A DNA stretch of 64,000 nucleotides from NCBI RefSeq assembly GCF_030678875.1, contig NZ_JAUUDS010000006.1:124001-188000 (forward strand), written 5' to 3'. Both the position numbers and the translations under genes were made by a program. The DNA comes from Sphingomonas aurea. GTDB lineage: Bacteria > Pseudomonadota > Alphaproteobacteria > Sphingomonadales > Sphingomonadaceae. A model generated the notes under the pieces. That model ran no database searches. It was given only the letters and a program-made list of their open reading frames with translations, and was not told the origin of the DNA. Shown here in pieces: positions 44,049 to 52,827 of the stretch (the first letter of the stretch is position 1; each line of letters opens with the position of its first letter).

Positions 44049-44065
44049 AGCGGACGGCGTCCGCT
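44049..44065. terminator. Palindrome downstream of ogt
   Basis: AGCGGACGGCGTCCGCT is a perfect 17-base palindrome in the spacer between convergent ppc and ogt. It is compatible with a terminator for the leftward operon; there is no poly-T. Confidence 0.4.
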
Positions 44066-44143
44066 GCAAGACCGTCCTATCCCGAAAACCTTGCCGGATT
44101 GTGTCGGAATGTGGCGATCCTGCGGCGAACCGCCGAGTGCGGC

Positions 44144-44632
44144 TCAGACCAGTGCGCGCTGCCGCCCCTCGATCCCCAGCAGCAGGTCCTTGGCTGCGAG
44201 CCCGCCGGCAAAGCCGGTCAGCGCGCCGTTGCTGCCGATGACGCGGTGGCACGGGACGACGATCGACAGCGGGTTGCGGCCATTCGCCGCCCCCACCGCG
44301 CGGATCGCGGTCGGTCGGCCGATCGCGGTGGCGATCGCGGCGTAGCTGCGCGTCTCGCCCCAGGGAATCGTGCGGAGTGCCGCCCAGACCTGCTGCTGGA
44401 ACGGCGTGCCGGCGGGCGCGAGGGGAAGGTCGAACGTGCGCCGCTGGCCGGCAAAATACTGGGCTAGCTGCGCCGTCGCCGCTGACAGCACCGGATGATC
44501 CGGATCATGGCCGCCATGGTCCAGCCGCACGCGGGCGCCGTCGTCGCACTCCCACAGCACCGCCGCCAGCCCCGCCGCGGTCGCGACCAGCGTCAGCGCG
44601 CCGACTGGCGAGGCCATGACGGCGAAGCTCAT
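44144..44632 (-). CDS. ogt: Methylated-DNA-protein-cysteine methyltransferase
   Basis: A 162-residue repair protein that removes alkyl groups from O6-guanine onto its own Cys. The active site VVPCHRV holds Cys128. GTPFQQQVWAALRTIPWGETRSYAAIA and AVGAANGRNPLSI are the DNA-binding and guanine-flipping segments; no Ada regulator domain is attached. It is the last gene of a four-gene operon, with an ATGA overlap with the thioesterase. Confidence 0.95.
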   Translation of the reverse strand: MSFAVMASPVGALTLVATAAGLAAVLWECDDGARVRLDHGGHDPDHPVLSAATAQLAQYFAGQRRTFDLPLAPAGTPFQQQVWAALRTIPWGETRSYAAIATAIGRPTAIRAVGAANGRNPLSIVVPCHRVIGSNGALTGFAGGLAAKDLLLGIEGRQRALV

Positions 44633-45018
44633 GCGAGGAACGGCGCGGCGATGTCGTCGCGCACGCGCAGCAGCCGCCCGGTCGCGCGGTCGATCAGCGC
44701 CCAGGTCGTCACCGCCTCTACCTTCACCCGCCCGTCGTCTCCGGTGAAGCGGACGTGGCGGTCGAACCGCGCGCCGCGCGGGCTGGCCGCCCAGGTCTCC
44801 GCCGTCACCCCTTCGCCCTCGCCCAGATTGCCGCGATAATCGACCTCGTGCCGGGTCACGACCCAGACATAGGCGGCCTGATGCTCCGCCGGCGCCACCG
44901 CCGCCCAGTGCGCGGTGGCGATATCCTGGATCCAGCGCACCCAGACGGCATTGTTGACGTGCCCCAGTTCGTCGATATCGGCCGCCGCCGCGACGAAGCG
45001 CTGCTGGAAATGGCTCAC
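44629..45018 (-). CDS. Hotdog-fold acyl-CoA thioesterase
   Basis: A 129-residue 4HBT-type thioesterase. ADIDELGHVNNAVWVRWIQDIA contains the catalytic Asp region, and TRHEVDYRGNLGEGEGVTAETW is the central strand pair. It probably hydrolyses short- or medium-chain acyl-CoA in the cytoplasm. GTG 45018 is preceded by GGAGGAG and overlaps the dedA stop (GTGA). Confidence 0.9.
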   Translation of the reverse strand: MSHFQQRFVAAAADIDELGHVNNAVWVRWIQDIATAHWAAVAPAEHQAAYVWVVTRHEVDYRGNLGEGEGVTAETWAASPRGARFDRHVRFTGDDGRVKVEAVTTWALIDRATGRLLRVRDDIAAPFLA

Positions 45019-45578
45019 GCGCTCCTCCGCCAGCGTCGCAGCTGCCCGACCGCCAGCACCGCCGCGGCCAGCGCCGCTGCGGTCAGGATCAGCGTGGTGC
45101 CGCTCGGCCGATAGCGGTCGACCAGCGCATCGAAGCCGCTGCCGAACCAGTAGCCGACACTGGTGAACCCCACGCCCCACACCGTCGCCGCCACCGCGTT
45201 CAGCGCCATGAAGCGCCGCTGCGCCACCGATGTGGTGCCGATCGCGATCGGGCTGATCGTCCGCACGCCGTAGAGGAAGCGGAAGCCGAGGATGAACACG
45301 GTCGGATGCCGCTCGAACGTTGCCAGTGCGCGGGCGAAGGCGGGGCGCGCCATGATCCGCTGCACGCGCGGGTGCTGGCGATACCGGCGGCCGAGCAGGA
45401 AGAAGAGCTGATCCGCGACGAACGATCCCGCCACCGCCACCGCCATCGCGGCGGGCAGCGGCACGATGCCGCGATGCGCCAGCACGCCGCCCGTGACGAC
45501 CACCGTCTCGCCCTCCAGCCCTGCGCCGAAGAACAGCGCGATCAGGCCGTATTGCGACAGGATCGACTCGACCGTCAC
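45015..45578 (-). CDS. DedA-family membrane protein
   Basis: A 187-residue DedA/VTT-domain membrane protein with five to six helices. FFGAGLEGETVVVTGG, FVADQLFFLLGRRYRQHPRVQRI and FRFLYGVRTISPIAIGTT are the family blocks; members include undecaprenyl-phosphate flippases and are needed for membrane integrity. It starts GTG, one base after the oligopeptidase stop. Confidence 0.92.
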   Translation of the reverse strand: MTVESILSQYGLIALFFGAGLEGETVVVTGGVLAHRGIVPLPAAMAVAVAGSFVADQLFFLLGRRYRQHPRVQRIMARPAFARALATFERHPTVFILGFRFLYGVRTISPIAIGTTSVAQRRFMALNAVAATVWGVGFTSVGYWFGSGFDALVDRYRPSGTTLILTAAALAAAVLAVGQLRRWRRSA

Positions 45579-45579
45579 C

Positions 45580-47643
45580 CTATTCCTCTACACCCAGCTG
45601 CCACAGGACGAAGGCGTGCTCCTCGGCGATCTCGCGCAGGGACTCGAACCGGCCCGACTTGCCGCCGTGCCCGGCGCCCATGTTGATCTTCAGCAGCAGC
45701 AGGTTGGCATCGGTCTTGACGCTGCGCAGCTTTGCCGCCCATTTCGCCGGTTCCCAATAGGTCACGCGCGGGTCGTTCAGGCCGCCGGTGATGAACAGCG
45801 GCGGATAGTCCTGCGCGACGACATTGTCGTACGGGCTGTACGATCGGATCAGGTCGAACGCCGCCTTGTCCTCGATCGGGTTACCCCATTCGGGCCACTC
45901 GCCCGGCGTCAGCGGCAGGTCGGCATCGAGCATGGTGTTGAGCACGTCGACGAACGGCACGTCCGCCACCACCGCGCCCCACAGCTCTGGGTCCGAATTG
46001 ACCACCGCGCCCATCAGCTCGCCGCCCGCCGATCCGCCGGCGATCGCGATCCGCCCGGGGGCGGTCCAGCCGGCGGCGACCAGCCCCTTTGCGACATCGA
46101 CGAAGTCGTTGAAGGTGTTGGTGCGCTTTTCCAGCTTGCCGTCATGATACCATTGCTGGCCCAAGTCGTCGCCGCCCCGGATATGCGCGATGGCAAAGGC
46201 GAAGCCGCGGTCGAGCAGGCTGAGCCGCCCGGTCGAGAAGCCCGGCGGGATCGCCATGCCGTAGGCGCCGTACGCATAGAGGTAGAGCGGCGCCGTCCCG
46301 TTGCGCCGGAACCCGGCCGGATAGACGATCGACACCGGGACCTCGGTGCCGTCGCGCGCGGCGATCTTCACCCGCTCCGTCCGGTACTTCGCCCCGTCAT
46401 AGCCCGACGGGATCTCCTGCACCTTGCGGACGGTCAGCGTGTCGGCGGCGACGTCATAGTCATAGACGGTGCCCGGCGTGACCATCGATTCATACCCGAT
46501 GCGCAGCACGTCCATCGCATATTCGGGATTGTCGCCGGTGCCCGCGGCATAGCTTCCTTCCGGAAACGCGATCCGGTGCCCGGCGGTAGGGGCGTCGTAG
46601 CGGTGGATCGCGATCTGATCGAGCCCGTCCTCGCGCCCCTCGACCACGAAGAAGTCGCGGAAACACTCGACCCCGGTCATGTAGAAATGCGGGGACGGCG
46701 CGATCAGCTCGTGCCAGTCGCCGGGCGCCGCCAGCATCGCGGTGCACAGGCGGAACTGCGGGTCGGTGTCGTTGGTGTGGATGAACAGGGTGCCGTCATG
46801 CTCGTCCAGATCATACTCGCGGCCCTCCTTGCGGGGCGCGACCAGGATCGGCGTTGCGGTCGGGTCGTTCGCCGGCACCAGGCGGATCTCGCTGGTATTG
46901 TGGTCGCCGGTCGCGATGACGATCCAGTTGCGCGCGCTCGTCTCGCCGACCGACACGCGGAAACCCTCGTCCGCCTCGCGGTACAGCTCGACATCGTCGG
47001 CGACGGGTGTGCCCAGGCGGTGGAGCCGTGCATTGTCGGTGCGCCACTGGTCGTTGGCGACGCCGTAGAGGAAGCCGCTGTCGTCGGCGGTCCAGACGAT
47101 GTCGGACAGCATGTCCGGGATCGTCTCGGGCAAATCCCGGTCGGTCGCCAGATCCTTGACCCGCACCGTGAACCGCTCGGACCCGTTATCGTCGATGGCG
47201 TAGGCGAGCAGGTGTCCGCCATTGCTGACCGCGAACGCGCCGAGGCGGAAATATTCCTTGCCTTCGGCCAGCGCCGGTTCGTCGAGCAGCAGCTGGTCGG
47301 GGCCACCCGCCACCGGCTTGCGCCACCATTTGCGGTACTGACCGCCGGTCTCGAACGCGGTCCAGTAGAGCCAGTCGCCATCCTTCTGCGGGACGGAGGA
47401 ATCGTCCTCCTTGATCCGCGCCTTCATCTCCTCGTAGAGCCGGTCGACCAGCGGCCGGTGCGGCGCCATCACCCCCTCGAAATAGGCGTTCTCGGCCTTG
47501 AGGTAGTCCAGCACCGCGGCGTCGGTGACTTCGGGATAGGCCGGGTCCTTCAGCCAGGCATAGGGGTCCTCGACCTGGGTGCCATGGACGGTGAAGACAT
47601 GCGGCTTGCGCGGAGCAACGGGGGGCTGAAGGGATTCGCTCAT
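45580..47643 (-). CDS. ptrB: Oligopeptidase B (S9A serine peptidase)
   Basis: A 687-residue prolyl-oligopeptidase-family enzyme without signal peptide. The N-terminal propeller includes VEDPYAWLKDP. The hydrolase domain has the nucleophile in AIAGGSAGGELMG near residue 533, the Asp in GLNDPRV near 618 and the His in GAGHGGKSGRF near 655. AHIRGGDDLGQQWYHDGK is also characteristic. It cuts short peptides after basic residues. It is the first gene of the operon with dedA, thioesterase and ogt. Confidence 0.95.
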   Translation of the reverse strand: MSESLQPPVAPRKPHVFTVHGTQVEDPYAWLKDPAYPEVTDAAVLDYLKAENAYFEGVMAPHRPLVDRLYEEMKARIKEDDSSVPQKDGDWLYWTAFETGGQYRKWWRKPVAGGPDQLLLDEPALAEGKEYFRLGAFAVSNGGHLLAYAIDDNGSERFTVRVKDLATDRDLPETIPDMLSDIVWTADDSGFLYGVANDQWRTDNARLHRLGTPVADDVELYREADEGFRVSVGETSARNWIVIATGDHNTSEIRLVPANDPTATPILVAPRKEGREYDLDEHDGTLFIHTNDTDPQFRLCTAMLAAPGDWHELIAPSPHFYMTGVECFRDFFVVEGREDGLDQIAIHRYDAPTAGHRIAFPEGSYAAGTGDNPEYAMDVLRIGYESMVTPGTVYDYDVAADTLTVRKVQEIPSGYDGAKYRTERVKIAARDGTEVPVSIVYPAGFRRNGTAPLYLYAYGAYGMAIPPGFSTGRLSLLDRGFAFAIAHIRGGDDLGQQWYHDGKLEKRTNTFNDFVDVAKGLVAAGWTAPGRIAIAGGSAGGELMGAVVNSDPELWGAVVADVPFVDVLNTMLDADLPLTPGEWPEWGNPIEDKAAFDLIRSYSPYDNVVAQDYPPLFITGGLNDPRVTYWEPAKWAAKLRSVKTDANLLLLKINMGAGHGGKSGRFESLREIAEEHAFVLWQLGVEE

Positions 47644-47702
47644 CCCCCAGGCCCATAGCGCGGCTGCGCCTTAGCGACAGCTGAATCCGGTCGGTCCCTT
47701 CT

Positions 47703-47808
47703 CGTCGTCCCGGCGAACGCCGGGATCCATGGGTTCGATGTTGCCGCTGCCTGTGCGCAAACGCTGGCGGCACCGTGTCCATGGGTCCCGGCATTCGCCG
47801 GGATGACG
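47703..47808. repeat. Palindromic repeat, family A copy 5 (variant)
   Basis: The left arm CGTCGTCCCGGCGAACGCCGG and right arm CCGGCATTCGCCGGGATGACG have CCATGGG near both inner ends, as in copy 4. A separate short palindrome CCGTCATTCTCGCCTGCGCGGGAATGACGG-type unit follows at 47821-47850. Confidence 0.8.
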
Positions 47809-47904
47809 ATAAGGAGCAAACCGTCATTCTCGCCTGCGCGGGAATGACGGAACGGGCGCAACCCCTTCACATCCCATACAGCCCGCCCCAGCTACAACGG
47901 CATC

Positions 47905-48525
47905 ATGTTCCCACTCTCCGGGTCCGCCCCCGTCCCGTATATCCTCGCCGCCGCGCTGGTCGTGGTGATCCTGGTCGCGCGGCGGGTGCCGGTGATCGGC
48001 GGGCTGGTGCGCCTCGCCACCTGGGGCGCGCTCGCGCTGCTCCTCGTCACGGTGCTGGGAGAGCGGGCGATGGTCGACCCGTATCTGGCCCGCATCGCCA
48101 CCTTCCTGAAGCTCGACGACCAGCGCGTCGTCGGCGACACGATGCGTATCCGGATGAGTTCGGACGGCCATTTCTGGGTGCGCGTGAAACTGGGCGGGAC
48201 CGAGCGGCGCATGCTGATCGACAGCGGCGCGACCGTTACCGCCATCTCCACCGGTACCGCCGCGGCGGCGGGCCTGACCCCGAGCGACGGCATCGTGCCG
48301 GTCGTCCTGCGCACCGCCAACGGATCGGTCCAGGCGCAGACCGCGACCGTGCCGGAACTGCGCCTGGGCAATATCGTCGCGCGCGACCTGTCGGTCGTCG
48401 TCTCGCCCGCGTTCGGCGACATGGACGTCATCGGCATGAATTTTCTGTCGCGGCTGAAATCCTGGCGGGTCGAGGACAACACCCTGATCCTCGAACCTCA
48501 TCACCCGCAGGCGACCGCCGGCTGA
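47905..48525 (+). CDS. Membrane-anchored retropepsin-like aspartic protease
   Basis: A 206-residue protein. Two N-terminal membrane helices (about 10-26 and 33-52) precede a retropepsin fold with the active-site motif LIDSGATVTAIS near residue 110 and a second hydrophobic-hydrophobic-Gly element in DVIGMNFLSRL. This is the bacterial TIGR02281-type clan AA peptidase, with one Asp per chain and probable dimer action in the periplasm. It lies 38 bases before the next gene and could be co-transcribed. Confidence 0.9.
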   Translation: MFPLSGSAPVPYILAAALVVVILVARRVPVIGGLVRLATWGALALLLVTVLGERAMVDPYLARIATFLKLDDQRVVGDTMRIRMSSDGHFWVRVKLGGTERRMLIDSGATVTAISTGTAAAAGLTPSDGIVPVVLRTANGSVQAQTATVPELRLGNIVARDLSVVVSPAFGDMDVIGMNFLSRLKSWRVEDNTLILEPHHPQATAG

Positions 48526-48563
48526 CCTGTCGCGCCCCGCCGCGCGCGGCTATGGTCGCGATC

Positions 48564-50372
48564 ATGACCGACCATAGCGCCCGCCTCGCCGCCCTTCGCG
48601 ACCAGCTCGCCCGCCAGCGGCTGGACGGTTTCGTCGTCCCCCTCACCGACGAGCATCTGAGCGAATATGTCGGCGGCTACGCGCAGCGTCTCGCCTGGCT
48701 GACCGGGTTCGGCGGATCGGCGGGCACCGCCGTCATCCTCGCCGACCGCGCGGCGATCTTCACCGACGGCCGCTACACCATCCAGGTGCGCGAGCAGGTC
48801 GACGCCGCCGACTGGCAGTTCGTCGGCATCCCTGAAATATCACCCGCCGACTGGCTGGCCGAACACGCGCCCGCCGGCGCGCGGATCGGCTACGATCCGT
48901 GGCTCCACACCGCCGCATGGGTAGAGGAGGCGGCCAGGGCGCTGGCCGGGCGCGACGCCGTACTCGTCGCCGTCGATGCCAACCCGGTCGACGCGATCTG
49001 GACCGACCGCCCTGCCCCCTCGCCCGCGCCGCTGGCGGTGCAGGACGATGCGGTCGCCGGCGCCTCCTCGGCCTCCAAGCGCGCCGCGATCGCCGACTGG
49101 CTCGTGGGGCGCGGCGCCGATGCGGTGGTGGTGTCTGCGCTCGACTCGATCGCCTGGCTGCTCAACGTCCGCGGCGGCGATGTCGACCATACGCCGGTCG
49201 CCCTGTCCTTCGCGATCCTCCACGCCGATGGCGCGACCGACCTGTATGTCGCACCGGAAAAGGTCCGCGACGCGGTGCGCCAGCACCTCGGCAACTCGGT
49301 CCGCATCCATGACCGCGCCGGCTTCGCGGCGGCGCTGGGCGGCTTCGCCGGCCGCCGCGTCGCGCTCGATCCCAAGGGCGCGGTCACCGCGATCGCCGCC
49401 GCGCTCACCGCCGGCGGTGCGACCCTGGTCGCCGAGCGCGACCCCATCCTCCTCGCCAAGGCGATCAAGAACCCCGCCGAGGTCGCCGGCCACCGCGCCG
49501 CCTCGCTGCGCGACGGCGCCGCCCTCACCCGCTTCCTGCGCTGGGTCGAGGCGACCTGCCCCGCCGGCACCGAGACCGAGCTGTCCGCCGCCGCCCGCCT
49601 GCTCGCCTTCCGGCAGGAGGGCGGGCTGCTGCGCGACACCAGCTTCGCGACCATTTCGGCGACCGGCGCGCACGGTGCGATCCCGCACTATCACGTCACG
49701 CCCGAATCGAACGCGCCGATCCTGCCCGGCCAGCTCTTCCTGATCGATTCGGGCGGGCAATATGCCGATGGCACCACCGACGTGACCCGGGTGATGCCGA
49801 TCGGCGCGCCGACCGCAGAGATGCGCGACCGCTTCACCCGCGTGCTGCGCGCCCATATCGCCATCGCCACCGCGGTGTTTCCGGACGGTACGGTCGGCGG
49901 CCATATCGATGCCTTTGCCCGGCGGCCGCTATGGGAAGCGGGGCTCGACTACGGCCATGGCACCGGCCACGGCATCGGCGCCTATCTCTCGGTGCATGAG
50001 GGGCCGCAGCGGATCGCCGCGCCCAACTATCCCGGCGGCCAGGCACTGGAGCCGCTGCGCGCGGGCATGATGCTGTCGAACGAGCCGGGCTATTACAAGG
50101 CGGGCGCGTACGGCATCCGCATCGAAAATCTGGTCCTGACCGTGCCGCGCGCCATCGCCGGTGGCGATCCCGACCGGACCATGCTCGGCTTCGACACCCT
50201 GACCCTGGCCCCGATCGAGCGCACCCTGATCGACCCCACGCTCCTCACCGACAGCGAGCGCGCTTGGGTCGACGCCTATCACGCCACCGTGTCATCGGCA
50301 CTCTCGCCGCTGTTGCCGGCCGAGGACGCCTCCTGGCTGGCCGGCAAATGCGCGCCGCTCGCCGCCGCCTGA
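48564..50372 (+). CDS. pepP: Xaa-Pro aminopeptidase (aminopeptidase P)
   Basis: A 602-residue M24B enzyme of the three-domain long form. Two creatinase-like N-terminal domains come first (LVPL-like FVVPLTDEHLSEYV, DGRYTIQVREQ). The catalytic domain has LIDSGGQYADGTTDVTRV with two metal Asp residues, GHGTGHGIGAYLSVHEGPQ with the metal His, and MLSNEPGYY and GIRIENL with the Glu residues. It removes an N-terminal residue ahead of proline in cytoplasmic peptides. ATG 48564 is chosen; 48552 would add four residues. Confidence 0.95.
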   Translation: MTDHSARLAALRDQLARQRLDGFVVPLTDEHLSEYVGGYAQRLAWLTGFGGSAGTAVILADRAAIFTDGRYTIQVREQVDAADWQFVGIPEISPADWLAEHAPAGARIGYDPWLHTAAWVEEAARALAGRDAVLVAVDANPVDAIWTDRPAPSPAPLAVQDDAVAGASSASKRAAIADWLVGRGADAVVVSALDSIAWLLNVRGGDVDHTPVALSFAILHADGATDLYVAPEKVRDAVRQHLGNSVRIHDRAGFAAALGGFAGRRVALDPKGAVTAIAAALTAGGATLVAERDPILLAKAIKNPAEVAGHRAASLRDGAALTRFLRWVEATCPAGTETELSAAARLLAFRQEGGLLRDTSFATISATGAHGAIPHYHVTPESNAPILPGQLFLIDSGGQYADGTTDVTRVMPIGAPTAEMRDRFTRVLRAHIAIATAVFPDGTVGGHIDAFARRPLWEAGLDYGHGTGHGIGAYLSVHEGPQRIAAPNYPGGQALEPLRAGMMLSNEPGYYKAGAYGIRIENLVLTVPRAIAGGDPDRTMLGFDTLTLAPIERTLIDPTLLTDSERAWVDAYHATVSSALSPLLPAEDASWLAGKCAPLAAA

Positions 50373-50473
50373 TCGCTCCCCTGGCTGCCGGCGCGGGCCT
50401 GCGCCTTGCGCCGGCGCAGGTTGGCGCGCAGCTGCGCCGCCAGCCGTTCCGCCCGGTCGTCCTTCTCACCCAT
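50279..50473 (-). CDS. Small basic hypothetical protein
   Basis: A possible 64-residue protein. The N-terminal 28 residues (MGEKDDRAERLAAQLRANLRRRKAQARA) form a charged helix of a kind found in small conserved alphaproteobacterial proteins; the rest is Ala/Ser-rich and antisense to the end of pepP. I do not know a function. The N-terminal part outside pepP is convincing; the overlapped tail may be fortuitous. Confidence 0.45.
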   Translation of the reverse strand: MGEKDDRAERLAAQLRANLRRRKAQARAGSQGSDQAAASGAHLPASQEASSAGNSGESADDTVA

Positions 50474-50539
50474 CTTCGCCTATCGCCTTGACAATCGTCG
50501 CCACCTCGTCTCTAGGCGCGCTTCCGCCGTTGGGCGAGT

Positions 50540-50614
<75 letters not shown>

Positions 50615-50745
50615 TTTCTTCTCAGAGACTTAGCTGGAAACGGTTCACCCCCACACGGGGTCTCCTTCGAATCGGATAATGACGGGAGAAGGCCGGCAAC
50701 CAGAATCCTGTTCCGGCGCGCCTGTAGCGCTGCAGTTGCAGCAGA

Positions 50746-51273
50746 TCAGCCAAGCGGCGTGTCTTCCCGAGGCAGCGCAGGCGCGCCAAATGCGGGAACC
50801 GGCTTGCTGTAGGTCGTTCTGTCGACTTGATCCTGCATCATGAACTGGAGCCCACGGACCCGAGGCCCGTAGCGCAAATGTTCATACTCCTTGAAGGGGA
50901 GCCAAATGACGATCGACTGCCCCGCCTCGATCGAAGCCGGCAGTGCAGGCGATACGATAGTTCCGGCCGGTAGCGCCAAACCTAGGCGCTCTGAACGCCG
51001 CCAATCCCCACTTCGAAGGAACGAGCCCAGGCGCTTACGCCAGTTCCCCCAATCCATAATCAGCGCAAGTGAGGCGTGCCTGACATAGACCGGCCCGCTT
51101 CCATGATTGGCTACATTGGCACGAACAAATTGGCCAGGGGGGTCAAAGCTCGGGCTGTTGTATGCGGGTACTGTTGTAATCGTCAGGCGCGGTCGAGCGG
51201 CGCGCCACTGCCGGTAAGCCACAAACGTGCTTAGCGCTGCACCATACGCCCCTACAGCATCTGCAATCTTCAT
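50746..51273 (-). CDS. Hypothetical protein with N-terminal membrane segment
   Basis: A 175-residue protein that I do not recognise by name. The N-terminal 20 residues (MKIADAVGAYGAALSTFVAY) form a short hydrophobic helix followed by QWRAARPRLTITTVPAY and a beta-rich domain (VRANVANHGSGPVYVRHASLAL, ASIEAGQSIVIWLPF). Similar anchored beta-domain proteins are common in genomic islands. Codon use is less GC-rich than in the flanking core genes. GTG and ATG codons upstream leave the start uncertain (51297 possible). The 131 bases between it and the tRNA contain nothing I can identify. Confidence 0.6.
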   Translation of the reverse strand: MKIADAVGAYGAALSTFVAYRQWRAARPRLTITTVPAYNSPSFDPPGQFVRANVANHGSGPVYVRHASLALIMDWGNWRKRLGSFLRSGDWRRSERLGLALPAGTIVSPALPASIEAGQSIVIWLPFKEYEHLRYGPRVRGLQFMMQDQVDRTTYSKPVPAFGAPALPREDTPLG

Positions 51274-51319
51274 TGCTCGATAGAGGCAGACGATCAAAGA
51301 AGCTGCAACCCCTCGCGTC

Positions 51320-51532
51320 TTAACGGTCTAGCTTGAACCCCTCAGGCAGAGGCGGGGCATTATCGACTCCCTCCGGAAGCGCACGCAGCGAACGCCCGGC
51401 ACGCTTAGGCTTAGCGACCGCTGCCCCGGACAGCGGCGGTCTGCTGGCTGCCATGCGGCTGGGAGATGTAGCGACCTCTTGACGCTTCCCTTCCTGCAGC
51501 GGCGTATGCGCAGCGGAGGAGGCGTCAAACAC
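51320..51532 (-). pseudogene. Decayed 3' end of a phage-type large protein, copy 1
   Basis: The final 30 codons read PKRAGRSLRALPEG then PPLPEGFKLDR and stop. This matches the end of the fragment at 52828 (PKRLRRSLPALPEG, PPLPAGFTMD). The repeated LPEGF / PPLPxGF tail is a short-motif pattern seen at the C-terminus of large phage virion or polyvalent proteins. Sequence upstream in this frame (70 codons in all) shows no domain. I treat it as a remnant rather than a working gene. Confidence 0.5.
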
Positions 51533-51535
51533 CGC

Positions 51536-52588
51536 ATGATTGACCTAAAACAATTGTCTTCTGAGGTGTCCGGCCTTTTTCGCGATCGAGGCAAGCGAAT
51601 GGCGGGTCTTAGTTTTTGGGGTAAGGTTGCCCTCGTTCCCATCTTCGCTGGTGTTGCTGGCGTAAGCCAGTTCACGGATTTTGAAAGCGGGAAGGCGACC
51701 GCGGCGCAAGTTTGCGGGATCTCCGCTTCAATCGTCGTGGCAGTCCTATCGTTCGTTCTGGGCTTCGCGGATAAAGACGGGGCTGATGAATTGGCGAAGG
51801 CGCATGAGGCGGTCGAAGCGGCTCGCATTGCGCAAGCTGACCTCACACAGATCGACGTCCTTGAAATGGAGCATGAGCAGGCGATCCAACTCGTTGAATC
51901 GCTATCGTTGATGAGGGCGTTGATTGAAAGCGTGCTTGTCGCGCCGGCTGGAACTGAGGTGCAATTCATGCAAGCTCTTCTGAAGGCCAGCTCTCGCAAT
52001 CTCCGTGTGGCCATGGGCTTCCAGTCAAGCCACCGATGGACCATCACGGTGTATCAAGCTGTTTCATCGGCACATCGGACATTCTTAACGCCTGTAGCTA
52101 CAAGCCGCGCGATTGAATGCTCGTTGGATAACGCCCGCTCATGGGAGGCGGGAACAGGCATTGCAGGCGCAAGCTATGCCAATAGCTGCGAGGTTGTGAT
52201 CCCCGATCTGACCAGGCCAGGCTTGAAAGAGCTTTTCGGCACCAAAGCGAATGCGTCAAAGGAGGATGACCTTGATCTGTACCGCTCAATGGCGGCGTCC
52301 CCCGTCCGTTTAGACGGGCGCTCCCATCCTTGGGGGGTGGTGGTTGCTACGAGCGACCAGCTCGCACACTTCAACGCAGACGCATTTGCAGCGATGCGTC
52401 CAGACGTGGTTGTAAAAGAATTGGCAGGCATCATCGCGCTGGCCGCAGCAGCGTACTCACGCATTTCGACACTTGCCAGCACTGCCCCTTCGCTGCCAGA
52501 TACAGAGGACGACGAAGGAACCAAGGCGGTCACTAACGGCTTTACCAATATCCTTCATCGCATGTTCAACCGTGGGAGGGCAACGTGA
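51536..52588 (+). CDS. Membrane protein with coiled coil and GAF-like domain
   Basis: A 350-residue protein of unrecognised name. Two membrane helices lie near residues 26-46 and 57-77, then a charged helical stretch (AKAHEAVEAARIAQADLTQ, about 85-125) likely to form a coiled coil. Residues of about 150-310 look like a GAF domain: GTGIAGASYANSCEVVIPDL and HPWGVVVATSDQLAHFNADAFAAMRP. It could sense a small ligand at the membrane. GC content is lower than nearby core genes. The GTGA overlap with the next small gene suggests the two work together. ATG 51506 is an alternative start. Confidence 0.7.
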   Translation: MIDLKQLSSEVSGLFRDRGKRMAGLSFWGKVALVPIFAGVAGVSQFTDFESGKATAAQVCGISASIVVAVLSFVLGFADKDGADELAKAHEAVEAARIAQADLTQIDVLEMEHEQAIQLVESLSLMRALIESVLVAPAGTEVQFMQALLKASSRNLRVAMGFQSSHRWTITVYQAVSSAHRTFLTPVATSRAIECSLDNARSWEAGTGIAGASYANSCEVVIPDLTRPGLKELFGTKANASKEDDLDLYRSMAASPVRLDGRSHPWGVVVATSDQLAHFNADAFAAMRPDVVVKELAGIIALAAAAYSRISTLASTAPSLPDTEDDEGTKAVTNGFTNILHRMFNRGRAT

Positions 52589-52788
52589 CCATCATGCACA
52601 ATCCCGGTGGGACACTGGCCCGCGAAGCGACGATTGATCGTCGCATTGACGCCCTCATAGCACGCATGATCAACCCAGGTTGGTCAGATGCCGAAGCAGC
52701 CGAATACCACCAGTTGGTGGGTGCCCGCACGAGCTCAATGCTTAATCGGAGCAAGCGTGGGCGTAGAGGCGTGTTGCATGCCGCTTGA
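52585..52788 (+). CDS. Small protein paired with the GAF-like membrane protein
   Basis: A 67-residue protein (64 if ATG 52594 is used). It is helical and polar, with REATIDRRIDALIARMINPGWSDAEAAEYHQLVGAR and a basic C-terminus (NRSKRGRRG). Its GTG overlaps the preceding stop by four bases. It has no match I recognise. It could be a partner or regulator of the GAF-like protein. Confidence 0.55.
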   Translation: MTIMHNPGGTLAREATIDRRIDALIARMINPGWSDAEAAEYHQLVGARTSSMLNRSKRGRRGVLHAA

Positions 52789-52827
52789 GGGGCAGCTTCA
52801 TATACCGCCGGTTCGGCCCATCCGGTA

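Noticed and set aside
44049..44065. Palindrome AGCGGACGGCGTCCGCT as an operator for ppc or ogt
   Set aside because: It lies downstream of both genes, between convergent stops, so a terminator role is more likely.
45466..47658. 730-codon + strand frame opposite oligopeptidase B
   Set aside because: Composition is Arg/Asp/Gly-rich shadow and the S9A catalytic triad lies on the minus strand.
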